From contig NZ_LZEU01000001.1 in the NCBI RefSeq assembly GCF_014490745.1, positions 3,623,501 to 3,687,500 on the forward strand: DNA of 64,000 bases, written 5' to 3'. The stretch is from Pseudomonas alcaligenes. Its GTDB lineage: Bacteria > Pseudomonadota > Gammaproteobacteria > Pseudomonadales > Pseudomonadaceae. This document shows, one piece after another, positions 55,749-64,000 of this stretch; the stretch's first letter is position 1; the number at the start of each line of letters is the position of its first letter. The position numbers and the translations under genes were made by a program. The notes beneath the pieces were generated by a model. That model was given only the letters and a program-made list of their open reading frames with translations, had not been told where the DNA came from and ran no database searches.

Positions 55749-56114
55749 TCAGCCGATCAGAATGACCGCCCAGACCACGGCGATCAGGCTCAGCGAGACG
55801 AACTGGGCGGCGCTGCCCATGTCCTTGGCGTTCTTCGACAGCGGGTGGCGCTCCAGGGAAATACGGTCGATGGCCGCCTCCACCGCCGAATTGAACAGCT
55901 CGACGATCAGCGACAGCAGGCCGACGGCGATCATCAGCGCGCGCTCCACCGGGCTGACATCCAGCCAGAAAGCCAGCGGCACCAGCACCACATTGAGCAG
56001 CACCAGCTGGCGGAACGCCGCCTCGCCGGTAAAGGCCGCGCGCAGGCCATCGAGCGAGTAGCCGGCAGCGTTGAGAATTCGTTTCAGGCCGGTCTGGCCC
56101 TTGAATGGCGACAT
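55749..56114 (-). CDS. dgkA: Diacylglycerol kinase
   Basis: 121 residues, standard size. Three membrane helices with the catalytic signature ELFNSAVEAAIDR and KNAKDMGSAA. It recycles diacylglycerol to phosphatidic acid at the inner membrane. It lies downstream of the LuxR-type response regulator gene on the same strand. Confidence 0.96.
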   Translation of the reverse strand: MSPFKGQTGLKRILNAAGYSLDGLRAAFTGEAAFRQLVLLNVVLVPLAFWLDVSPVERALMIAVGLLSLIVELFNSAVEAAIDRISLERHPLSKNAKDMGSAAQFVSLSLIAVVWAVILIG

Positions 56115-56186
56115 GGAAGGTAAAGTCCTGTGAGGGAGGCGCCGCGGACTCTAGCCACGCCGCCGTCAAAAATGCGTGAAGCCCGG

Positions 56187-56837
56187 TCAGTGTCCGGGAA
56201 TCGACTCCATCTGCTGCAACAGCAGCGCGGCCTGGGTACGCGTGCGCACCCCAAGCTTGCGGAAAATGGCGGTGACATGGGCCTTGATGGTCGCCTCGGA
56301 GACATTCAGCTCGAAGGCGATCTGCTTGTTCAGCAGGCCCTCGCAGACCATGGTCAGCACCCGGAACTGCTGCGGGGTCAGGCTGGCCAGGCCGGCGCTG
56401 GCGGCCTTGGCCTCGGCCGACACACTGACCGCCTCGGCGCCCTGCGCCGGCCACCAGACATCGCCATCCAGCACCTGGCGCACGGCCTGCTGGATCACCT
56501 CCAGCGAGCTGGACTTGGGGATGAAGCCGCTGGCGCCGAACTCGCGGGCACGCACCACCACCGCCGCTTCTTCCTGGGCCGAAATCATCACCACCGGAAT
56601 CTGCGGATACTGCCCGCGCAGCAGTACCAGGCCGGAAAAACCGTAGGCACCGGGCATGTTCAAATCGAGCAGCACCAGATCCCAGTCGGCCTTCTGACTC
56701 AGGCAGGCTTCCAGCTCGGCGATACTAGCCGCCTCCACCAACCGTACATCGGGGCCCAGCCCCAGGCTCAGGGCCTGCTGCAGGGCGCTGCGAAACAGCG
56801 GGTGGTCATCGGCAATCAGAATCTCGTAAGCGGCCAT
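56187..56837 (-). CDS. LuxR-type two-component response regulator
   Basis: 216 residues. Receiver domain with acidic pocket IADDHPLFR, phospho-acceptor Asp in VLLDLNMPG, MISAQ and FIPKSSS; then a LuxR helix-turn-helix (LTPQQFRVLTMVCEGLLNKQIAFELNVSEATIKAHVTAIFRKL). From memory, ErdR of P. aeruginosa sits next to dgkA, and this may be its orthologue, but synteny alone supports that. The ATG at 56837 starts the receiver fold; an upstream GTG/ATG extension looks spurious. Confidence 0.92.
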   Translation of the reverse strand: MAAYEILIADDHPLFRSALQQALSLGLGPDVRLVEAASIAELEACLSQKADWDLVLLDLNMPGAYGFSGLVLLRGQYPQIPVVMISAQEEAAVVVRAREFGASGFIPKSSSLEVIQQAVRQVLDGDVWWPAQGAEAVSVSAEAKAASAGLASLTPQQFRVLTMVCEGLLNKQIAFELNVSEATIKAHVTAIFRKLGVRTRTQAALLLQQMESIPGH

Positions 56838-57010
56838 GGCATCCCCTGTTGTTGTTGTGCGCCGTAGCGGGAGGCGCACAGCTTAAGTGAAGCGGCCGCC
56901 GACGGGAATGCGTTGGCGCAAAAGCGCCGTTCGGCCCGCTGGAGTCTGCCGGGGTGGTCAAGTTCTCGCGTTTGCGGCAAAGTCTCGGCCTTTTCCTGCC
57001 GAGACCTGCC

Positions 57011-57904
57011 ATGCAACGCCAAGCCCTGCGCGCCGACCTTCTGATGCTGATCACCGCCATGATCTGGGGCGCGTCCTTCGTCGCCCAGCGCCTGGGCATG
57101 GACAGCATCGGCCCGTTCCTCTACACCGGTCTGCGCTTTACCCTGGCCAGCCTGCTCGTCCTGCCATTGGTGCTCTGGCTCGGCCGGCCTAGCGCTGAAC
57201 AGAAAGCCCCGGAGCCGCTGAACCGTGGTCTGCTGCTCGGTGGCGTCATCATGGGCCTGGCCCTGGCTCTGGGCATCAACCTGCAACAGGTCGGCCTGCT
57301 GTTCACCAGCGTCACCAACTCCGGCTTCATCACCGGCCTGTACGTGATCATGGTGCCGCTGTTCGGCCTGCTGCTCGGCCACAAGACCGGCATGGGCACC
57401 TGGCTGGGCGCCGGCCTGGCCGTGCTCGGCATGTTCCTGCTGAGCGTCGGCGAGGGCTTCCACGTGGCCTCCGGCGACTGGCTGCAGCTGGCCGGCGCCT
57501 GCGTCTGGGGCGTGCACGTGCTGCTGGTTGGCTTCTTCGCCAGTCGCCATGACCCGCTGCGCCTGGCCCTGCTGCAATTCATGACCTGCGCCGTGATCAG
57601 CCTGGGCCTGGCCATCGCCACCGAGCAGATCGAACTGGCCGCCATTCTCGCCGCCGGCCCGGCCATCCTCTATGGCGGCCTGTTCGGCGTGGCCATCGGC
57701 TTCACCCTGCAGGTGGTGGCGCAGAAGCACGCCATCGCCTCCCACGCGGCCATCATCCTGTCGCTGGAGGCGGTGTTCGCCGCCATCGCCGGCGCGCTGT
57801 TCCTCGGCGAAGCCCTGGCCCTGAAAGGCTACCTCGGCTGCGCCATCATGTTCGCCGGCATGCTGATCGCCCAGCTCTGGCCCAAGCGCGCCGCAGCACG
57901 TTAA
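57011..57904 (+). CDS. EamA/DMT-family transporter
   Basis: 297 residues with ten predicted membrane helices in two EamA repeats (LITAMIWGASFVAQRLGMDSIGPF; SLEAVFAAIAGALFLGEAL). It is a drug/metabolite-type exporter with no substrate evident. Its stop codon overlaps the convergent DTW-domain gene. Confidence 0.93.
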   Translation: MQRQALRADLLMLITAMIWGASFVAQRLGMDSIGPFLYTGLRFTLASLLVLPLVLWLGRPSAEQKAPEPLNRGLLLGGVIMGLALALGINLQQVGLLFTSVTNSGFITGLYVIMVPLFGLLLGHKTGMGTWLGAGLAVLGMFLLSVGEGFHVASGDWLQLAGACVWGVHVLLVGFFASRHDPLRLALLQFMTCAVISLGLAIATEQIELAAILAAGPAILYGGLFGVAIGFTLQVVAQKHAIASHAAIILSLEAVFAAIAGALFLGEALALKGYLGCAIMFAGMLIAQLWPKRAAAR

Positions 57905-58611
57905 AGGAAGGCTTTGACGGCCTGGTGGGCGGCGCTGTTCTCGTCCACCGGCCAGTGCCGCTTGGCGCCCAGGTAGCGCTCACTGAACAGATCCAGCCAG
58001 GCATCCAGGGCTTGGGCCGCACGCTGGTCGCCGGCCAGCTCCAGACACAGCGCCGCCACCTCGGCCGTGCACAGGTGCTCGTCACGCTTGGAGCGGCGCA
58101 GGCGATAGCGCGACAGCTGCTCCGGCTGCAGGCTGAGCACCGGCAGGCGATCCAGGTAGGGGCTCTTGCGGAACATCTTGCGCGCCTCGGTCCAGGTGGC
58201 GTCCAGCAGGATAAACAGCGGACGCTTGCCGCTCTCTGCCGGCAACTCGCTGATCACCCGCTGCGGCGCCGCGTATTCGCCAGGGAACACCAGGCAAGGC
58301 TGCCACTGCGGATCCTCCAGCAGGGCCAGCAGGGCCGGGTCGACGGCGGTGCGCTGCCAGCCGAAGGCAAAGGTATCGGCAACCAGGTCAGCGATCAGCC
58401 AGCCGGTGTTGCTCGGTTTCAGTGCCTCGACATCGTGCATCAGCAAGCACATGCCCGCCTGCGCCTCGACCTGCGGTTTCCAGGCGCACAGGCAGTAGTC
58501 GCCCAGCACCCGGCACTGCGGGCAACGCGGCGCCCGCGAGCCCCGCGCGACAAAGGGTTTCAGACTGCGCGCAAGGCGTTCGGCGCGCAGGCGGGCAACG
58601 GCGTGGCTCAT
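57901..58611 (-). CDS. DTW-domain tRNA-uridine aminocarboxypropyltransferase
   Basis: 236 residues. Zinc-type cysteines (CPQCRVLGDYCLC) and the DTW motif in FILLDATWTEARKM, with DEHLCTAEVA near the C-terminus. Such proteins (TapT type) attach the acp group to a tRNA uridine using SAM. The ATG at 58611 is used; an upstream extension is not supported. It is convergent with the EamA gene. Confidence 0.9.
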   Translation of the reverse strand: MSHAVARLRAERLARSLKPFVARGSRAPRCPQCRVLGDYCLCAWKPQVEAQAGMCLLMHDVEALKPSNTGWLIADLVADTFAFGWQRTAVDPALLALLEDPQWQPCLVFPGEYAAPQRVISELPAESGKRPLFILLDATWTEARKMFRKSPYLDRLPVLSLQPEQLSRYRLRRSKRDEHLCTAEVAALCLELAGDQRAAQALDAWLDLFSERYLGAKRHWPVDENSAAHQAVKAFL

Positions 58612-58724
58612 GAATTGTGCACTACATGAAGAAGGGGGGCGGCAGTCTAGATTAAGATGGCAGCCGACTGAACCTGTCTGCTGCCGACCGGTCGAAGCCA
58701 CAGTTTTATTTGCGGAGAATCCCC

Positions 58725-59126
58725 ATGCGTCGTCTCGTCACCCTGCTTGCCCTCAGCTTGAGTCTGCCCATGGCCCACGCGGCCTCGCTCAAGGACTACG
58801 AGCTGACCCGCATGCTGCAGCAGGTGGCCAAGGAAAGCAGTGTCGGCACTCCGCGGGCGATCAACGAGGACATCCTCGATCAGGGCTATACGGTCGACGG
58901 CAACGAGTTGATCAACCACCTCAGCGTGCGCGAGGCCCATGCCGCGCAGATGCGTGGTAATCCGGACGCCGTGCGCAGCCAACTGGCCAGTAGCGTCTGC
59001 GGCAACACCGGCTACCGCCAGCTACTGGCCCGCGGCGCCGTGCTGCGCTACGACTTCAGCGAGTACAAGAGCAATCGCCCGGTGACCAGCGAGCGCTTCA
59101 GCAAGACCGATTGCGGCCTGCAATAA
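58725..59126 (+). CDS. PA3611-like secreted protein
   Basis: 133 residues with a Sec signal peptide (LVTLLALSLSLPMAHA). The mature domain has two Cys (CGNTGYRQLL, TDCGLQ) and a hydrophobic-alternating pattern (INEDILDQGYTVDGNELINHLSVR) that matches the P. aeruginosa PA3611 family, described there as a quorum-sensing-regulated virulence factor. GGAG lies before the ATG. It is probably periplasmic. Confidence 0.85.
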   Translation: MRRLVTLLALSLSLPMAHAASLKDYELTRMLQQVAKESSVGTPRAINEDILDQGYTVDGNELINHLSVREAHAAQMRGNPDAVRSQLASSVCGNTGYRQLLARGAVLRYDFSEYKSNRPVTSERFSKTDCGLQ

Positions 59127-59135
59127 CGCCCGCCG

Positions 59136-59330
59136 TCACTCCTCCTGCGCCCGACGCTGCGCATCGTCGGCGCGCAGCTCGGCCAGCAGCGCTTCCATGT
59201 AACGCGAACGCCGCGCTCCGCCATCCAGCCGGCGCAGGCATTCGTCCTCAAGGCTCAGATTGTTGGTGCGAGCCGCCTGCAGCAGCAGGCGGTACAGATC
59301 GAGCTCGATCTCCAGCGTGATCCTGGGCAT
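59136..59330 (-). CDS. Small ribbon-helix-helix-like hypothetical protein
   Basis: 64 residues from the ATG at 59330, which has GGAGG seven bases upstream; a longer GTG start at 59414 has a weaker context. It opens with a beta-strand-like ITLEIELDLYRLLLQAARTNN and a helix SLEDECLRRL, consistent with an Arc-type fold, and ends in charged helix. Function unknown. Confidence 0.65.
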   Translation of the reverse strand: MPRITLEIELDLYRLLLQAARTNNLSLEDECLRRLDGGARRSRYMEALLAELRADDAQRRAQEE

Positions 59331-59660
59331 GCCCTGCCCTCCCGGTTCCTGCGCACCGGATGCGACCGGCGCCACCTGTGCGGCAGCACTACTGCCCCGC
59401 GTCTCCGTGGTCACTCCCGCCCACAGCGCCCCAGGCTGCTACACACGAGTTCCCGACTCCTGCCAGTAAAACAGAGGATTGCTCAGCTTTTGCCGGATCG
59501 GACGAACGGCCGGCGCAAGGCCATCTACTACCGCCGGGCAGTGCGGAACCCACTTCGATTTCGTCATTCAAACTGTCACCAGCCCAGCCATACTCTGGAC
59601 AGGGCCGGGCGCTTCAGGGAGTTGAAACGACCCTGCTCGCATTTAGAAAGGAGCTGTCTT

Positions 59661-60740
59661 ATGCCTTATGAACCGGACGACTACCTGTCTCGCCATTTCC
59701 ATACCAGCGGCATCGACCTGACCAGCAAAGTGGAGGAGCTGGCCGCACTCGTGGTACCCAGCGCCAGCCCCAACCTGCCGCTGTATCAGGAAATGCTCAC
59801 CACCGTTATCCGCATGGCCCAGGCCGACCGCAACCGCTGGGACGCCAAGATCATGCTGCAGACCCTGCGTGAGATGGAGCACGCCTTCAGCACCCTCGAA
59901 CAGTTCAAGCGCCGCCGCAAGGTCACCGTGTTCGGCTCGGCGCGCACGCCGACCGACCATCCCGTCTACCAACTGGCCCGCGAGCTGGGCCAGACCCTGG
60001 CGCGCCTCGACCTGATGGTGGTCACCGGCGCCGGCGGCGGGGTGATGGCCGCCGCACACGAAGGAGCCGGCCTGGAAAACAGCCTGGGCTTCAACATCAC
60101 CCTGCCCTTCGAACAGGGTGCCAACGCCACCGTGCATGGCACCGGCAACCTGCTGTCGTTCCACTTCTTCTTCCTGCGCAAGCTGTTCTTCGTCAAGGAA
60201 GCCGACGCCCTGGTGCTCTGCCCGGGCGGCTTCGGTACCCTCGACGAAGCGCTGGAGGTGATGACCCTGGTGCAGACCGGCAAGAGCCCGCTGGTGCCCA
60301 TCGTGCTGCTCGACGAACCGGGCAGCAATTACTGGGAGGCCGCCCTGCAGTTTCTCCGCGAGCAGCTGCAGGAACGCCGCTACATCCTGCCCAGCGACAT
60401 GCAGCTGGTGCGCCTGGTGCACAGCGCCGAAGAGGCCGGCCAGGAAATTGCCCGCTTCTACCGCAACTTCCACTCCTCGCGCTGGCTCAGGGATCGCTTC
60501 GTGATTCGCCTGAACCACCCGCTCAACGAACAGGCTCTGCTGGTGCTCGACAAGGAGTTCGCCGACCTCTGCCTGAGTGGCAGCTATCAGCAGCAGGCCG
60601 CCGGCGAGGCGGAAAGCGACGAACCCGAACTGCGCGAACTGACCCGCCTGGCTTTCCATTTCAATGCCCGCGACCATGGCCGCCTGCGTGAGCTGGTGGA
60701 CTTCATCAACCTGCCGCAGAACTGGGCCCGCAACACCTGA
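59661..60740 (+). CDS. LOG-family protein (PpnN/LOG-like nucleotide hydrolase)
   Basis: 359 residues. Rossmann-type nucleotide-binding core with VTGAGGGVM and PGGFGTLDEALEVMTL, the LOG/lysine-decarboxylase-like motif, flanked by helical extensions at both ends. AAGGAG lies 8 bp before the ATG. Long members of the family hydrolyse nucleoside monophosphates at the N-glycosidic bond. It precedes the recX terminator, convergent with recX. Confidence 0.9.
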   Translation: MPYEPDDYLSRHFHTSGIDLTSKVEELAALVVPSASPNLPLYQEMLTTVIRMAQADRNRWDAKIMLQTLREMEHAFSTLEQFKRRRKVTVFGSARTPTDHPVYQLARELGQTLARLDLMVVTGAGGGVMAAAHEGAGLENSLGFNITLPFEQGANATVHGTGNLLSFHFFFLRKLFFVKEADALVLCPGGFGTLDEALEVMTLVQTGKSPLVPIVLLDEPGSNYWEAALQFLREQLQERRYILPSDMQLVRLVHSAEEAGQEIARFYRNFHSSRWLRDRFVIRLNHPLNEQALLVLDKEFADLCLSGSYQQQAAGEAESDEPELRELTRLAFHFNARDHGRLRELVDFINLPQNWARNT

Positions 60741-60783
60741 GACGGCGCCTCCGAGCGGAACGGGCAGCCGTCAGGCAGCCCGG

Positions 60784-60819
60784 AAAAAACAGAGCCCGCA
60801 GCGGGGACGCTGCGGGCTC
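60784..60819 (-). terminator. Rho-independent terminator of recA-recX
   Basis: On the minus strand a 12-bp stem (GAGCCCGCAGCG type, loop of four) is followed by TGTTTTTT. It lies just after the recX stop codon. Confidence 0.85.
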
Positions 60820-60829
60820 AAAGGGGAAG

Positions 60830-61291
60830 TCAATCGAGGGCGCCGCGTAGCAGGCGCCCTATCTGTTCCTGGGAGAAGCCCCGGTAGGCAAGAAACCTTG
60901 CCTGCTTGGCCTTCTCCTTCATGTCCTGCGGTAACTGGCCGGCGAATTTGCGCTGCCACAGCTCGCGCAACTGTTCGCTCCAGTCGATCGCCGCTTCGCC
61001 CAGGGCCTGCTCGATGGCCGCCCGCGGCAGGCCGCGCTGGCCCAGTTCCTCGCGAATACGCAGAGGGCCGTAACCGGAGCGGCCGCGACTGGCGATAAAG
61101 CTCTCCAGGTAGCGACCTTCCGATAGCAGGCCTTCCTCGGCCAGGCGATCGAGGGCGCTGTCGATCAGCTCATCGCTGGCCCCGCGCTGGCGTAACTTGC
61201 GGCTCAGCTCGGTGCGACCATGCTCGCGACGGGCCAGCAGATCCATGGCCGCGCGGCGCACGGCAACCGGAGTATCGAGCATCAACGACAT
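60830..61291 (-). CDS. recX: Recombination regulator RecX
   Basis: 153 residues of the tandem three-helix RecX fold ([71 protein letters not shown]). It binds RecA filaments and limits their activity. It lies 25 bp after recA on the same strand and is probably co-transcribed. Confidence 0.95.
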   Translation of the reverse strand: MSLMLDTPVAVRRAAMDLLARREHGRTELSRKLRQRGASDELIDSALDRLAEEGLLSEGRYLESFIASRGRSGYGPLRIREELGQRGLPRAAIEQALGEAAIDWSEQLRELWQRKFAGQLPQDMKEKAKQARFLAYRGFSQEQIGRLLRGALD

Positions 61292-61316
61292 GACGGCCGC
61301 TACCGGGGCTCAGCGA

Positions 61317-62366
61317 TCAGGCGTCGATATCGGCCAGATCGTCGGCGTCGGCGGTGGCGGCAGCAGAACGCGCCGAGGAATCCACCAGCAGTTTCTCGCG
61401 GATGATCTTCTCGATGGCGCCGCCCACTTCCGGGTTGTCTTCCAGGTACTTGGCCGCGTTGGCTTTGCCCTGACCAATCTTGTTGCCCTGGTAGCTGTAC
61501 CAGGCACCGGATTTCTCCACCAGACCCAGCTGCACGCCGAGGTCGATGATTTCGCCGGTGCGGTAGATGCCCTTGCCGTACATGATCTGGAATTCGGCCT
61601 GGCGGAACGGCGGGGCCACCTTGTTCTTCACTACCTTGACCCGGGTTTCGCTGCCGACCACCTCGTCGCCTTCCTTGACCGCGCCGGTACGGCGGATGTC
61701 CAGGCGTACCGAGGCGTAGAACTTGAGGGCGTTACCGCCGGTGGTGGTTTCCGGGTTGCCGAACATCACGCCGATCTTCATGCGGATCTGGTTGATGAAG
61801 ATCACCAGGCAGTTGGCGTTCTTGATGTTGCCGGTGATCTTGCGCAGCGCCTGGCTCATCAGGCGAGCCTGCAGGCCAACGTGGGCGTCGCCCATCTCGC
61901 CTTCGATCTCGGCCTTGGGCACCAGGGCAGCCACGGAGTCGACGATGATCACGTCCACCGCGTTGGAGCGCACCAGCATGTCGGTGATTTCCAGGGCCTG
62001 CTCGCCGGTGTCCGGCTGGGAAACCAGCAGGTCATCGACGTTGACCCCGAGCTTGCCGGCGTAGTCCGGGTCGAGGGCGTGTTCGGCATCGACGAAGGCA
62101 CAGGTAGCGCCAGCCTTCTGCGCTTCGGCGATCACCGACAGGGTCAGGGTGGTCTTACCCGAAGACTCCGGGCCGTAGATCTCGACGATCCGACCTTTCG
62201 GCAGGCCGCCGATGCCGAGCGCGATGTCGAGGCCCAGGGAGCCGGTGGAAATGGCCGGAATCGCTTGGCGATCGTGGTCGCCCATGCGCATCACGGCGCC
62301 CTTGCCGAATTGTTTCTCGATCTGACCCAGGGCTGCCGCCAACGCGCGCTTCTTGTTCTCGTCCAT
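61317..62366 (-). CDS. recA: Recombinase RecA
   Basis: 349 residues. Walker [13 protein letters not shown] (near residue 66), DNA loop 1 with [19 protein letters not shown], loop 2 with [23 protein letters not shown], and an acidic C-terminal tail. It drives strand exchange and LexA cleavage. The start MDENKKRAL at 62366 is the one used in Pseudomonas; GAGG lies just upstream. A LexA box overlaps the promoter. Confidence 0.99.
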   Translation of the reverse strand: MDENKKRALAAALGQIEKQFGKGAVMRMGDHDRQAIPAISTGSLGLDIALGIGGLPKGRIVEIYGPESSGKTTLTLSVIAEAQKAGATCAFVDAEHALDPDYAGKLGVNVDDLLVSQPDTGEQALEITDMLVRSNAVDVIIVDSVAALVPKAEIEGEMGDAHVGLQARLMSQALRKITGNIKNANCLVIFINQIRMKIGVMFGNPETTTGGNALKFYASVRLDIRRTGAVKEGDEVVGSETRVKVVKNKVAPPFRQAEFQIMYGKGIYRTGEIIDLGVQLGLVEKSGAWYSYQGNKIGQGKANAAKYLEDNPEVGGAIEKIIREKLLVDSSARSAAATADADDLADIDA

Positions 62367-62410
62367 TTCCATCCTCACGTGATCAAAGGGAGCCAATCGC
62401 TCACCAACAA

Positions 62411-62444
62411 CTGTATAAGTAGACAGTAGTATTTCATAAGGCAA
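62411..62444 (-). promoter_or_regulatory. recA promoter with LexA box
   Basis: On the minus strand CTGTCTACTTATACAG (62426-62411) keeps the LexA CTG-N10-CAG form. It overlaps a promoter with -35 TTGCCT (62444-62439) and, after 17 bp, -10 TACTTA (62421-62416). Confidence 0.85.
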
Positions 62445-62453
62445 GTCGCTCGC

Positions 62454-62954
62454 CTACCCCTGCAGCGGATTTTCTCCTGCCGCCAGTCGGAGCAGCCCCT
62501 GCAACGCCCGCTCCACCGTCTGCCGGCGCACCTCGCCACGATTACCCGGGAACAGGCAACGCTGGCTGAACAGCCGCTCGCCATCGGCCCAGGCCAGCCA
62601 GACGGTGCCGACCGGCTTCTCCGGCGAACCGCCATCGGGCCCCGCCACGCCACTTACGGCCACGGCGAACCGCGCCCCGCTGTGCTGCTGCGCACCTTGC
62701 ACCATGGCCTCGACCACTGCCTGGCTGACCGCGCCGACCTGGGCGAACAGCTCGGCCGGAACGCCCAGCTGGATGCTCTTCTGCGCATTGGAATAGGTGA
62801 TGTAACCGGCCTCGAACCAGGCCGAGCTGCCGGGGATACGGGTAATCGCCTCGGCGATGCCGCCGCCGGTGCAGGACTCGGCGGTACTGACCTGAGCGCC
62901 AAGGCCGTGCAGCTGGGCGCCGAGCTGTTCGGCCAGTCGGGTAATCGAATCCAC
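62454..62954 (-). CDS. pncC: Nicotinamide-nucleotide amidohydrolase PncC (CinA C-terminal type)
   Basis: 166 residues from a GTG (GGAG eight bases upstream). It is the stand-alone CinA-C domain: [15 protein letters not shown], then [22 protein letters not shown]. It deamidates NMN to NaMN in pyridine-nucleotide recycling. It is upstream of recA on the same strand and divergent from mutS, the common Pseudomonas order. Confidence 0.95.
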   Translation of the reverse strand: MDSITRLAEQLGAQLHGLGAQVSTAESCTGGGIAEAITRIPGSSAWFEAGYITYSNAQKSIQLGVPAELFAQVGAVSQAVVEAMVQGAQQHSGARFAVAVSGVAGPDGGSPEKPVGTVWLAWADGERLFSQRCLFPGNRGEVRRQTVERALQGLLRLAAGENPLQG

Positions 62955-63033
62955 AGTGTTCTCCGGGGTGAAACGAGCGAGGGGGATACCCTACACTAGG
63001 CGCTTTTGCGATTTCAGCCGGACACCCCGAACA

Positions 63034-64000
63034 ATGAGCGATCTTTCCGCCCACACCCCCATGATGCAGCAGTACTGGAAGCTGAAGAACCAGCACCCGG
63101 ATCAACTGATGTTCTATCGCATGGGCGACTTCTACGAGATCTTCTATGAGGACGCGAAGAAGGCGGCGGCACTGCTCGACATCACCCTGACCGCGCGCGG
63201 CTCCTCGGCCGGTCAGTCGATCCCGATGTGCGGCATCCCACACCACTCGGCCGAAGGCTACCTGGCCAAGCTGGTCAAGCTCGGCGAGTCGGTGGTGATC
63301 TGCGAACAGATCGGCGACCCGGCCACCAGCAAGGGCCCGGTGGAACGCCAGGTGGTGCGCATCATCACCCCCGGCACCATCAGCGACGAAGCCCTGCTCG
63401 ACGAGCGCCGCGACAACCTGCTGGCCGCCGTGCTGGGCGACGAACGCCTGTTCGGCCTGGCCACCCTGGACATCACCAGCGGCCGCTTCACCGTGCAGGA
63501 ACTCAAGGGCTGGGAAAACCTGCTGGCCGAGCTGGAGCGCCTGAGCCCGGCCGAGCTGCTCTACCCCGACGACTGGCCGCAAGGCCTGCCCGTGGAGAAG
63601 CGCCGTGGCAGTCGTCGCCGTGCGCCCTGGGACTTCGACCGCGACAGCGCACGCAAGAGCCTGTGCCAACAGTTCGCCACCCAGGATCTGAAAGGCTTCG
63701 GCTGCGAGAACCTGAGCCTGGCCATCGGTGCCGCCGGCTGCCTGCTCGGCTACGCCAAGGAAACCCAGCGCACCGCCCTGCCGCACCTGCGCAGCCTGCG
63801 CCACGAGCGCCTGGACGACACGGTGATCCTCGATGGCGCCAGCCGGCGCAACCTGGAGCTGGACACCAACCTCGCTGGCGGCCGCGACAACACCCTGCAA
63901 TCGGTGGTCGACCGCTGTCAGACGGCCATGGGTTCGCGTTTGCTGACCCGCTGGCTGAACCGCCCACTGCGTGATCGCACGATTCTGGAAGGTCGCCAGG
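63034..64000 (+). CDS. mutS: DNA mismatch repair protein MutS (3' end outside window)
   Basis: The first 322 residues are visible. Mismatch-recognition motif with Phe33 and Glu35 in [12 protein letters not shown], then domain II and the start of the core ([17 protein letters not shown]). The ATPase domain lies beyond the window. Standard N-terminus, divergent from pncC. Confidence 0.98.
   Translation, partial: MSDLSAHTPMMQQYWKLKNQHPDQLMFYRMGDFYEIFYEDAKKAAALLDITLTARGSSAGQSIPMCGIPHHSAEGYLAKLVKLGESVVICEQIGDPATSKGPVERQVVRIITPGTISDEALLDERRDNLLAAVLGDERLFGLATLDITSGRFTVQELKGWENLLAELERLSPAELLYPDDWPQGLPVEKRRGSRRRAPWDFDRDSARKSLCQQFATQDLKGFGCENLSLAIGAAGCLLGYAKETQRTALPHLRSLRHERLDDTVILDGASRRNLELDTNLAGGRDNTLQSVVDRCQTAMGSRLLTRWLNRPLRDRTILEGRQ

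Overview
The window looks like the chromosome of a Pseudomonas species. It is GC-rich throughout and carries recA-recX-pncC-mutS, a MvaT-type xenogeneic silencer next to purU and sbcB, a PctA-like amino-acid chemoreceptor, a dgkA/LuxR-type regulator pair and a homologue of the Pseudomonas secreted protein PA3611. No rRNA, tRNA, CRISPR array, insertion sequence or prophage was found.

Layout. (1) 1-4.6 kb: the start of a dCache sensor gene, two LysR regulators and a MscS channel with a cyclic-nucleotide-binding domain, followed by a 170-bp MITE-like repeat. (2) 4.8-11.9 kb: a leftward set of small-molecule hydrolases (isochorismatase, YtcJ-type amidohydrolase, ABM-domain protein, HSL-type esterase) below a GlxA-type regulator, then a rightward ferredoxin/rubredoxin reductase. 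A 27-bp sequence with three TGCA cores recurs upstream of three genes in regions 1 and 2. (3) 11.9-38.6 kb: the notable part, two divergent arms around a 721-bp AT-rich intergenic region. (4) 38.6-46 kb: rubredoxin, phosphate transporter, HerA-like ATPase, chemoreceptor, purU and mvaT. (5) 46-55.7 kb: exonuclease I and a tightly overlapping membrane/MoxR/DUF58 operon. (6) 55.7-64 kb: dgkA, response regulator, tRNA modification, LOG protein, recX, recA with a LexA box, pncC and the start of mutS.

The candidate undescribed system is region 3. The left arm encodes two large iterative type I synthases of the PUFA/secondary-lipid class. PKS1 reads enoyl reductase (PfaD-like)-KS-AT-ACP-KR-DH. PKS2 reads KS-AT-DH-phosphopantetheinyl transferase. 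They are followed, mostly with overlapping start and stop codons, by a discrete ACP, an alkaline-phosphatase-superfamily hydrolase, an alpha/beta-hydrolase fused to a propeller-like domain, and a membrane protein that joins a PqqD-like domain, an M50 fold without its zinc ligands and a HlyD adaptor. The right arm encodes a second AlkP-superfamily hydrolase, a sulfotransferase, a small helical protein, a secreted esterase, and CysD plus CysNC (ATP sulfurylase with APS kinase), which together make PAPS. I infer a pathway that builds a polyketide or fatty-acid-like chain, sulfates it with locally made PAPS and moves it to the envelope. The product is unknown and no function has been tested.
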